Source: CAYZEZ01 sp964477295 (GTDB lineage: Bacteria; Bacteroidota; Bacteroidia; Bacteroidales; SM23-62). From it: 5,064 bases of DNA. Positions within the stretch are counted from its first letter, which is position 1. Each line of letters starts with the position of its first letter. Positions 1-5,064 of this stretch are shown in pieces. Both the position numbers and the translations under genes were made by a program. The DNA lies in the NCBI GenBank assembly GCA_964477295.1, contig CAYZEZ010000319.1, positions 1-5,064 of the forward strand, read 5' to 3'. A model generated the notes under the pieces. It was given only the letters and a program-made list of their open reading frames with translations. It was not told the origin of the DNA and searched no databases.

Positions 1-1100
1 TGAAGGAAATATTCTGCCACGAAGAAGGTAAGATAGGCGGCTGCAACGATTACTGTGATTTCGATGAGCGCATCGTTAAATACTTTCCTTACCCACCGGA
101 TAGTGATCCATCCAAATATGGCACCCACCAGGGTCCCGCCAACAGCTACACGGAGAAATTCAATGAAGGGTGATGTACCTGATCCCACTCCCGTAAGTGC
201 AGTCAGGAAAACCATAAAGATCACGATTGCTGTTCCGTCGTTCAGCAACGATTCTCCCTCAATCAGTGTCCCTAGTTTTTTACTGGCTCCCAATTCTTTT
301 AACAGGGCTACAACGGCAACAGGGTCGGTGGCGCTTACCACCGTACCAAATAATAATGCCATCGTCCATCCCCATGCCTGGAATCCCATTCCTATGTTAC
401 GCATTCCAATGACCAGGGCTGCTGTCAGGGCGAGTGCAATAATAATCCCGGGTGCAGCAAGCAGGGTAGCATTGGTTAAAGTTTTTTTGAATGTATGAAC
501 ATCCATGGCAAAGGCAGCCTCAAAAATCAGGGTAGGCAGGAAGACAAACATGATAACATGAGGGTTAATAGTTCCTGCCCAGTTTAAGGTTTCAGTCAGC
601 CAGCCCATATTGAGCGACAGCGCACCGATGTTCCATACTCCAAACCATCCCAGCCTGCTGGCAGCACCAAGACCTAGACCAAAAAGCAACAACAGAACAG
701 TAAAAGGGAGAGGTATCTTGCGGAAGAAATGCCGCGTGGCCGCCCCAATGATCAATGCAATGATGATAAAGAGTAAAGGATACATGCTTGTGTGAGATCC
801 CCCGCCTTCATGACCCTCCTCACCGTTTGTTTCATCGCCGGTTGTTACCACCGCATGTGATTCCCCTGTTTCGTGGTCTGCATCATGAAGCTCTCCCTCG
901 TCATGGCCTTGTTCCTGGTGATCGGATGGATGTTCGGCTTCTGCTTCCTTTTGCATCTGGACGAAAACTTCATCTCCTGTATCAACCAAGGCATTAACAA
1001 CAGGTTCCGGGAGATCAGCCTGACGACCTTTGGTTTCATTGGGAACCAATATAAAGGCTACTGCCAGTAACACAAACAGGAATAAACAGAGCTTCTTCAT
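1..1100 (-). CDS. CPA1-family Na+/H+ antiporter (NhaP/NHE type), C-terminus cut by window edge
   Basis: Reading the minus strand from ATG at 1100 gives 366 uninterrupted codons to the left edge, so the C-terminus is missing. Residues 1-20 are a hydrophobic signal peptide beginning MKKLCLFLFV. Residues 52-103 are hydrophilic and rich in His, Asp and Glu. Membrane segments start near residue 106. The ion-binding core of CPA1 exchangers is clear: T258-D259-P260 in SATDPVAVVALLKELG, then E283 and N287-D288 in EGESLLNDGTA. The 29-residue spacing between the two key Asp residues matches archaeal NhaP. The Asn-Asp pair is the family mark of electroneutral Na+(or K+)/H+ exchange across the inner membrane, so a role in pH and sodium homeostasis is inferred. 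The His/acidic segment would lie in the periplasm. There is no clear Shine-Dalgarno; the ATG is chosen because the signal peptide starts there. The gene is transcribed away from the SPOR gene across a 400-bp spacer. Ion specificity cannot be read from the sequence. Confidence 0.93.
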   Translation of the reverse strand, partial: MKKLCLFLFVLLAVAFILVPNETKGRQADLPEPVVNALVDTGDEVFVQMQKEAEAEHPSDHQEQGHDEGELHDADHETGESHAVVTTGDETNGEEGHEGGGSHTSMYPLLFIIIALIIGAATRHFFRKIPLPFTVLLLLFGLGLGAASRLGWFGVWNIGALSLNMGWLTETLNWAGTINPHVIMFVFLPTLIFEAAFAMDVHTFKKTLTNATLLAAPGIIIALALTAALVIGMRNIGMGFQAWGWTMALLFGTVVSATDPVAVVALLKELGASKKLGTLIEGESLLNDGTAIVIFMVFLTALTGVGSGTSPFIEFLRVAVGGTLVGAIFGWITIRWVRKVFNDALIEITVIVAAAYLTFFVAEYFL

Positions 1101-1240
1101 GCTGGAGAATTTTTGAAAAAAAATGGATTTAAACAGAACCACAATTTACAAAATAAATCAAAATTCATTCGAGATATTCAAAGTTTAAGAATGTTTAGTT
1201 TGCATTAATAATAATATTAAATAATTCACGTAATTAATTC

Positions 1241-1275
1241 AAGTTACTAGATACTTATCACTAGTTGCTAGTTAT
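1241..1275 (-). repeat. Degenerate 7-bp tandem array, minus orientation
   Basis: Read on the minus strand from 1275 to 1241, the segment divides exactly into five heptads: ATAACTA, GCAACTA, GTGATAA, GTATCTA, GTAACTT. The first, second and fifth fit the consensus RYAACYN shared with the two plus-orientation arrays at 1364-1391 and 1446-1480. The two middle units are diverged. The array is in inverted orientation to the others, so its best-conserved part can pair with the array at 1364. Confidence 0.6.
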
Positions 1276-1376
1276 AACATTAATATTCAATGACTTAATT
1301 GTTTTACAGTATTAAAATAGGTGTAACTGACTTAATCATAAGTGGCTGTTATTCAGACACCTGGTAACTAGCAACT
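1263..1376. repeat. 12-bp perfect inverted repeat between heptad arrays
   Basis: AGTTGCTAGTTA at 1263-1274 is the exact reverse complement of TAACTAGCAACT at 1365-1376, with 90 bp between the arms. Beyond the 12 bp the match decays. The arms belong to heptad arrays of opposite orientation, so the inverted repeat is a by-product of, or the reason for, their arrangement. It could extrude or fold as a hairpin, but the loop is long and no poly-T tract follows, so it is not a typical terminator. Confidence 0.6.
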
Positions 1377-1391
1377 CGTAACTGGCAACTT
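1364..1391 (+). repeat. 7-bp tandem array, four units, plus orientation
   Basis: Four consecutive heptads with exact 7-bp spacing: GTAACTA, GCAACTC, GTAACTG, GCAACTT. They alternate GT/GC at the first two positions, so the array also reads as two 14-bp units. All fit RYAACYN. There is no start codon or sensible reading frame through it, so it is a non-coding repeat. Confidence 0.75.
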
Positions 1392-1445
1392 AGGTTAATT
1401 AATCTGAACTGAGAATTCAGGGATTTAACACCCACAACTCACACA

Positions 1446-1480
1446 ACAACTTGTAACCTGCAACACATAACCTGCAACTT
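1446..1480 (+). repeat. 7-bp tandem array, five units, plus orientation
   Basis: Five consecutive heptads: ACAACTT, GTAACCT, GCAACAC, ATAACCT, GCAACTT. The block TAACCTGCAAC occurs twice exactly, 14 bp apart (from 1454 and from 1468). The array ends immediately before a T-run and the -7-like element of the SPOR gene, so it occupies the position where a -33 element and upstream promoter contacts would lie. Confidence 0.75.
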
Positions 1481-1486
1481 TTTTTA

Positions 1487-1494
1487 TACCTTTG
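1487..1494 (+). promoter_or_regulatory. Bacteroidetes -7 promoter element for SPOR-purF-like operon
   Basis: TACCTTTG matches the Bacteroidetes sigma-ABfr -7 consensus TAnnTTTG at every fixed position and follows a T-run. Transcription would begin about 7 bases downstream, near 1500. I see no TTG or TTTG at the expected distance upstream (about 1463-1469); the nearest TTG is at 1451-1453. The call therefore rests on the -7 box and its position alone. Confidence 0.45.
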
Positions 1495-1506
1495 ACCGTG
1501 ACAAGT

Positions 1507-1980
1507 ATGAGCAAAATAATGAGAATAATGATCCTGGCAATATTTTTTGTAGTGATCGGGCAAGCTGCTCATTCTCAGTCTGTTTATAGTGCAGCAAAGC
1601 AGCAGGATATATTTTCAAGACTTTCCGAGGAACGGCAGGGAGCTGGTGAAATAACAATTCATTCTGATCCAAAGCTCAATGAATCGCTATTAAAGTATAT
1701 TGAAATTAACCGTGAAAAAAACGGGATCCCATGTTACTGGATCAGGATCTATTCCGGTTCGGGGCAGAATTCGCGGGATGAAGCTTACCAGGTCAAGGCA
1801 AAATTTTTAAGCAAAAAGGAAGGTGTCAAAAACATAGTGACCTATGACGAACCGAATTTTAAATTGTATGTCGGGGGTTACAGGGTAAAGAGTGATGCAT
1901 TAAAACTTCTTCGAAATATCCAGCATGATTTCCCGAGTGCATTTATTGTTTATGATATTATTGATTTCCCTGATTTATGA
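1507..1980 (+). CDS. Exported SPOR-domain protein
   Basis: A 157-residue protein with an N-terminal signal peptide: a hydrophobic stretch at residues 7-19, then GQAAHSQS, with likely cleavage near residues 20-23. Residues 76-151 resemble a SPOR domain: an opening strand YWIRIYSGS, a helix with DEAYQVKAKFL, the central strand FKLYVGGYRVKSDA and a closing SAFIVYDII. SPOR domains bind peptidoglycan strands stripped of stem peptides, usually at division sites, so a periplasmic envelope role is inferred. No catalytic domain accompanies it. The frame is open further upstream, with TTG at 1492 and GTG at 1498. TTG 1492 lies inside the -7 box and GTG 1498 lies about at the predicted transcript start, so ATG 1507 is preferred. 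ATG 1519 and 1528 also remain possible and leave a signal peptide. No Shine-Dalgarno is seen. Its stop overlaps the next start (ATGA), so the two genes are probably co-transcribed and translationally coupled. Confidence 0.8.
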   Translation: MSKIMRIMILAIFFVVIGQAAHSQSVYSAAKQQDIFSRLSEERQGAGEITIHSDPKLNESLLKYIEINREKNGIPCYWIRIYSGSGQNSRDEAYQVKAKFLSKKEGVKNIVTYDEPNFKLYVGGYRVKSDALKLLRNIQHDFPSAFIVYDIIDFPDL

Positions 1981-3881
1981 GTGATCCAATTAAGCATGAA
2001 TGTGGCATTGCGCTGATCAGGTTATTGCAACCGCTCGAATACTACCAATTTAAATACGGGACCTGGAAATATGGGCTGAACAAGCTCTATCTCCTGATGG
2101 AGAAACAGCATAACCGTGGACAGGATGGCGCGGGGGTAGCTGCAGTGAGTTTTGATATGCCGCCCGGCAAGAAATATCTTCATCGTTACCGGTCGGCTGA
2201 TGATACTGCCATCAATGATGTATTTAAAAAGATCTCTTCAGAATTTAATAAAGTTGAACGCAGATTTCCTGATTCCGTCAAAGATGGAAGGTGGGCCAAG
2301 GAAAACCTTTCCTTTGCCGCGGAATTATACCTGGGACATGTCCGCTACGGTACCTATGGAAAAAATAAACAGGATAATGTTCATCCGGTGTGGAGGCTGA
2401 ATAACTGGGAATCCAGGAACCTGGTGCTGGCAGGAAATTTCAACCTGACCAATGTGGATGAGTTGTTCCGGATACTGATTGACCTGGGCCAGCACCCGAA
2501 AGATTATTCCGATACTGTCACCATACTGGAAAAATTCGGCCATTTTCTCGACCAGGAAAACCAGGCAGTATTTACCAGGCTAAAAGAGCAGGGATACAAT
2601 AACCGCGAAATATCTGCGAAAATTGCGAAAGAACTGGATGTGGCCAATATGCTCAGGGAATCGAGTAAAAGGTGGGACGGGGGCTTTGTGATCGCTGGCA
2701 TGATAGGCCATGGCGATGCCTTTGCCTACAGGGATCCCTGGGGGATCAGGCCCGCATTTTATTACAAGGACAGTGAGATTGTTGTGGTTGCATCCGAGAG
2801 GCCACCTATACAGACAGTGATGAATGTAAGTTCAGATGAAATCAACGAAATTGAACCGGGGCATGCAGTCATTATTAAGAAGGACGGGACGGTAACTATG
2901 GAACTGATCCGGGGGCCCTATGAGAAGCGTGCCTGCTCTTTCGAGAGAATTTATTTTTCAAGGGGTACCGACAAGGATATTTATAAAGAGAGGAAAAAGC
3001 TGGGAGAATTGCTCACTGATGCTATCCTCAAAGTGGTCAGCTACGACCTGGATAATACTGTTTTCTCATACATACCAAACACAGCAGAAACTGCCTTCTA
3101 TGGAATGTTAAGCGGGCTGGAGGACTATCTGGGGTCGCTGAAAATAAGGGAGCTTAAGGAAAACGGCAAATCACTCAGCGAAGAACAGATAAACGAGATC
3201 CTGAAGAGACGGCCTCGAGTTGAAAAGATCGCCGTAAAAGATGTTAAGCTAAGGACATTTATTTCCAAGGATGAAGGAAGAAATGACCTTGTGGGACATG
3301 TGTATGACATCACCTATGGGACCGTCCGGAAGGGGAAGGATAACCTGGTTGTGATCGATGATTCTATTGTCAGGGGAACTACCCTGAAACAGAGTATTTT
3401 GAAAATACTGGACAGGCTGGGCCCAAAAAAGATAATCATTGTGTCCTCCTCGCCGCAGATCCGCTATCCCGATTGTTATGGTATCGATATGGCCAAGCTG
3501 AATGATTTCGTGGCTTTCCAGGCCGCCATTGCCCTTCTCAGGGAAAAAGGGAAAGAATCTGTTATCAATGAGGTTTATAACCGGTCGAAAGAGCAACTTG
3601 AAGCGGACCGGGGGGACCACTGGGTGAACTATGTGAAAATGATTTACGAGCCCTTTACATATATAGATATCTCTAACAGGATAGCAGAATTGTTAACCTC
3701 TCCGGAGATTAAAGCCGATGTTAAGATCGTTTACCAGACTGTCGACAATCTCCATATTGCCTGTCCCGACCACCTCGGAGACTGGTACTTCACCGGCGAC
3801 TATCCCACACCGGGCGGGAACAAGGTCGTCAGCCAGAGTTTCGTGAATTATATCGAGGGAAGGAATGTAAGGGCATATTGA
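1977..3881 (+). CDS. purF: Long amidophosphoribosyltransferase (PurF-like), Bacteroidetes type
   Basis: A 634-residue class II glutamine amidotransferase plus phosphoribosyltransferase. PurF makes 5-phosphoribosylamine from PRPP and glutamine, the first step of purine synthesis, in the cytoplasm. The N-terminal domain has nucleophile C9 in HECGIA after an eight-residue leader that would need removal, then HNRGQDGAG (45-53), GHVRYGTYG (120-128), GNFNLTN (153-159) and RDPWGIRPAFYY (252-263). The C-terminal domain has FERIYFSRGTD (322-332), RTFI (426-429) and the PRPP motif VVIDDSIVRGTT (458-469). Typical PurF is about 470-510 residues; the extra length includes a charged stretch near 385-424 and a longer C-terminal part. 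Oddities: the usual HNG of the oxyanion hole reads GNF, and the CxxC next to FTGKYP in Fe-S PurF proteins is replaced (DWYFTGDYPT, 602-611). Bacteroidetes can carry a classical PurF as well, so this may be a paralogue with a shifted role. Its ATG overlaps the SPOR stop by 4 bp. Confidence 0.85.
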   Translation: MSDPIKHECGIALIRLLQPLEYYQFKYGTWKYGLNKLYLLMEKQHNRGQDGAGVAAVSFDMPPGKKYLHRYRSADDTAINDVFKKISSEFNKVERRFPDSVKDGRWAKENLSFAAELYLGHVRYGTYGKNKQDNVHPVWRLNNWESRNLVLAGNFNLTNVDELFRILIDLGQHPKDYSDTVTILEKFGHFLDQENQAVFTRLKEQGYNNREISAKIAKELDVANMLRESSKRWDGGFVIAGMIGHGDAFAYRDPWGIRPAFYYKDSEIVVVASERPPIQTVMNVSSDEINEIEPGHAVIIKKDGTVTMELIRGPYEKRACSFERIYFSRGTDKDIYKERKKLGELLTDAILKVVSYDLDNTVFSYIPNTAETAFYGMLSGLEDYLGSLKIRELKENGKSLSEEQINEILKRRPRVEKIAVKDVKLRTFISKDEGRNDLVGHVYDITYGTVRKGKDNLVVIDDSIVRGTTLKQSILKILDRLGPKKIIIVSSSPQIRYPDCYGIDMAKLNDFVAFQAAIALLREKGKESVINEVYNRSKEQLEADRGDHWVNYVKMIYEPFTYIDISNRIAELLTSPEIKADVKIVYQTVDNLHIACPDHLGDWYFTGDYPTPGGNKVVSQSFVNYIEGRNVRAY

Positions 3882-3980
3882 TCAATTGCCGTCTGTTTTA
3901 ACCGACATATCCGGATGGGTCGTAGCCAGGATAGGTTTTGAATCATTTATCCGTTGAATGAAGTCAACGGCAATTGATTA
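3879..3980. repeat. Inverted repeat joining the two convergent stop codons
   Basis: ATCAATTGCCGT at 3881-3892 is the exact reverse complement of ACGGCAATTGAT at 3967-3978. In plus-strand RNA the stem extends by a G-U and a U-A pair to 14 pairs, so the TGA (3879-3881) of the purF-like gene pairs fully with the complement of the other gene's TAA (3978-3980). The enclosed 74 bases contain the imperfect palindrome CGACATATCCGGATGGGTCG (3903-3922) and the right half of a second hairpin. There is no T-run after either arm, so it is not a standard intrinsic terminator, though its position suits a bidirectional 3'-end structure. Confidence 0.65.
3951..3970. terminator. Hairpin in convergent spacer, possible bidirectional terminator
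   Basis: CCGTTGA (3951-3957) and TCAACGG (3964-3970) form a perfect 7-bp stem with a six-base loop. It lies 70 bp beyond the purF-like stop and 8 bp before the end of the acyltransferase on the other strand. Neither strand has a strong T-run after it, so termination is a guess from position. Its right arm shares bases 3967-3970 with the larger inverted repeat, so both cannot form at once. Confidence 0.35.
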
Positions 3981-4967
3981 TTTCCCCTTCTTCCGGTAGA
4001 ACCGCATCCGGTTGATCAGCCTGTAGATCTGGTATTTGCTTTCGGGGTAGTAGCTTTTAACGTGGCGTTCGACCTTTTGTTTGTAAAGGTCATTGATGGT
4101 GATCATGATGGCTGTCTCTTCGACATTGCCAAAGTGAGGATTGATCACGGTACCGAATGTTTTCAGCGAAGGGGAAAGGTTCATGTAGGCATTGATCAGG
4201 GGTGGAATATTTTCTCCGAATGCCCTGACTGTCTGCGAAAGTATCTTGTAATCTTCCATGTAGGATTTACCTTTAAATACCCTGGCCATTTCCTCTTTGT
4301 CGATCCTGATTTCCAGGCGGTTATTCGGAACTACCAGCTCTTCATAATCAGGAAAGTGCTTATCAAGGAAGTATAGGATATGGTTCCTTGCACGCTTGTT
4401 ATAGTTGGGGTACATGGTCACCTTGCCAAAAAAATAATTCATTTCCGGATTATCAATCACCAGTGTACCCAATCCGTCCCAAAGATTATCGAGAGCATAC
4501 AATCCTTTGCTGTGACTGCTTGTAGACTGATAGGTGGGCTGGACAAAGGATCTGCCTAATTCAATCAGGTGAGGCATATATTCCTTTTTAAACTTATCTG
4601 AAAAATGGAATAACCGGCTGGTAGCCAGTTCAATGTCTGAACAATCCTCCTTTAGATCCTGTTTGCAAATATAGAACCGGTAACCCCCAAGGATCTCTTC
4701 TTTATCCGGATCCCATACAATCAATTGATGATATGGATTTTCGGCGGTATCATAATCATCAATATCGAGTGCTTTTCCAGTTCCTCCGCCAGCAGCCCTG
4801 AAGGTTAATTCCCGCAACCTGCCGATCTCCTGCATAAGGTTAGGTGAATCATGGGCAGTAAAGATGTAAAGCTCATTGTCTGCCTTATTGGTCATCCGGA
4901 TGAACTTATCTTCAGTTAATTCCTTCTCAAGTTTATCCTTCGGTACAGAGCGAATAATTGGTTCCAT
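3978..4967 (-). CDS. GlsB/OlsB-like N-acyltransferase (GNAT-related, 'hemolysin' family)
   Basis: A 329-residue protein of the acyltransferase family that includes OlsB (ornithine lipids) and Bacteroides GlsB (glycine lipids). These enzymes transfer a 3-hydroxy fatty acid from acyl carrier protein to the amino group of an amino acid, giving the monoacylated precursor of a membrane aminolipid. Family marks visible: IGRLRELTFRAAGGGTG (48-64), the acidic DIDDYD (68-73), ILGGYRFY (92-99), IELGRSFVQP (135-144) and the ALDNLWDGLG helix region (158-167). The core at 48-64 strongly resembles what I recall of Bacteroides GlsB, so glycine is the likeliest substrate, but the substrate cannot be read from sequence. 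Residues about 215-329 extend beyond the GNAT-like core and end in a basic tail (RMRFYRKKGK) that may aid membrane contact. No partner O-acyltransferase (GlsA/OlsA) lies downstream; that side holds the convergent purF-like gene. The start fits a TAnnTTTG box 24 bp upstream. No signal peptide is seen, so it is cytoplasmic. Confidence 0.8.
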   Translation of the reverse strand: MEPIIRSVPKDKLEKELTEDKFIRMTNKADNELYIFTAHDSPNLMQEIGRLRELTFRAAGGGTGKALDIDDYDTAENPYHQLIVWDPDKEEILGGYRFYICKQDLKEDCSDIELATSRLFHFSDKFKKEYMPHLIELGRSFVQPTYQSTSSHSKGLYALDNLWDGLGTLVIDNPEMNYFFGKVTMYPNYNKRARNHILYFLDKHFPDYEELVVPNNRLEIRIDKEEMARVFKGKSYMEDYKILSQTVRAFGENIPPLINAYMNLSPSLKTFGTVINPHFGNVEETAIMITINDLYKQKVERHVKSYYPESKYQIYRLINRMRFYRKKGK

Positions 4968-4990
4968 ATATCAGGTCAGGTCTGGCTAAT

Positions 4991-4998
4991 CAAATGTA
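4991..4998 (-). promoter_or_regulatory. -7 promoter element for the GlsB-like gene
   Basis: On the minus strand this reads TACATTTG, an exact match to TAnnTTTG. Transcription would start near 4984, giving a leader of only about 17 bases before the ATG at 4967, with no Shine-Dalgarno in it. A -33 TTTG is not obvious; the region about 20 bases upstream reads GTTAAAG. Confidence 0.45.
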
Positions 4999-5027
4999 AC
5001 AATTATTTTCATAATCTTTAACCCGTT

Positions 5028-5041
5028 GGAAATCCATTTCC
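5028..5041. promoter_or_regulatory. 14-bp palindrome upstream of the GlsB-like promoter
   Basis: GGAAATCCATTTCC has perfect 6-bp arms around a 2-bp centre and lies about 30 bp upstream of the -7 box on the minus strand. The placement suits an operator or activator site. A palindrome this short could be chance in AT-rich DNA, and no regulator is identified. Confidence 0.25.
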
Positions 5042-5064
5042 GGCAGGAAGGGCATATACTATCG

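Larger units (their letters stand above)
1101..1506. other. AT-rich divergent intergenic region with heptad repeats
   Basis: This spacer separates the start of the antiporter (minus) from the start of the SPOR gene (plus). I see no convincing coding frame or RNA gene in it. The part next to the antiporter (about 1101-1240) is very AT-rich and includes a run of eight A (1116-1123) just upstream of the antiporter start. The remainder holds three arrays of 7-bp AAC-containing units, listed separately, and a -7-like element at the right end. The antiporter promoter must lie here, but I found no exact TAnnTTTG on the minus strand. The closest is AAACTTTG, complementary to 1179-1186, with one mismatch. 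Confidence 0.8.

Noticed and set aside
55..498. A 147-residue open frame on the plus strand rich in Pro, Thr, Ala and Ser
   Set aside because: It is antisense to the antiporter, whose NhaP motifs are unmistakable on the minus strand. The plus reading has no family resemblance.
845..1039. A 64-residue minus-strand frame
   Set aside because: It is out of frame with the antiporter reading that carries the signal peptide and His-rich segment, and covers the same bases.
1364..1480. A CRISPR-like array
   Set aside because: The units are only 7 bp, degenerate and contiguous without spacers, and no cas gene is present.
1101..1506. A small RNA or riboswitch in the long divergent spacer
   Set aside because: No compact structured motif or known aptamer pattern was seen. 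The only structure comes from the heptad repeats.
3249..3620. A 123-residue minus-strand frame
   Set aside because: It lies antisense to the PRPP-binding core of the purF-like gene and has no recognisable features.
3885..3956. A 23-codon plus frame from TTG in the convergent spacer
   Set aside because: It is too short, with no ATG or ribosome binding site, and the spacer is better explained by its inverted repeats.
4062..4376. A 104-residue plus-strand frame
   Set aside because: It is antisense to the C-terminal half of the acyltransferase, which is well supported on the minus strand.
4999..5064. Possible 3' end of a further minus-strand gene entering from the right edge
   Set aside because: Two minus-strand frames are open at the edge, closing near 5020 and 4988, but about 15-25 codons without recognisable motifs cannot support a call.

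Overview
The window looks like ordinary chromosomal DNA from a member of the Bacteroidota, most likely a Bacteroidales/Marinilabiliales-type organism. Three signs point there: a long (634-residue) PurF-like protein of a type I associate with Bacteroidetes, a GlsB-like N-acyltransferase with a strongly Bacteroides-like core, and start regions without Shine-Dalgarno sequences but with the Bacteroidetes -7 promoter element TAnnTTTG. The assignment rests on recognition of families; no search was run. I find no tRNA, rRNA, CRISPR array, insertion sequence or phage gene.

Layout. (1) 1-1100, minus strand: the N-terminal 366 residues of a CPA1 (NhaP/NHE-type) sodium/proton antiporter that runs off the left edge. 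It carries a signal peptide and an unusual His/Asp/Glu-rich periplasmic segment before the transport domain. (2) 1101-1506: a roughly 400-bp AT-rich divergent spacer with three degenerate tandem arrays of a 7-bp unit (RYAACYN), one reading minus and two reading plus, plus a -7-like promoter just before the next gene. (3) 1507-1980, plus: a small exported SPOR-domain protein. It overlaps by 4 bp (ATGA) with (4) 1977-3881, plus: a long amidophosphoribosyltransferase-like protein. (5) 3882-3977: a short convergent spacer bounded by a perfect 12-bp inverted repeat that reaches both stop codons and competes with a nested hairpin. (6) 3978-4967, minus: a GlsB/OlsB-like N-acyltransferase of aminolipid synthesis. 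(7) 4968-5064: its upstream region, with an exact TAnnTTTG match and a 14-bp palindrome.

Together these are housekeeping functions: ion homeostasis, envelope, purine or PRPP chemistry, and membrane aminolipids. Only the SPOR and PurF-like genes form an evident operon. No multi-gene novel system is visible. The most distinctive items are the heptad arrays, the stop-to-stop inverted repeat, the metal-ligand-rich antiporter extension and the divergent motifs of the long PurF-like enzyme.
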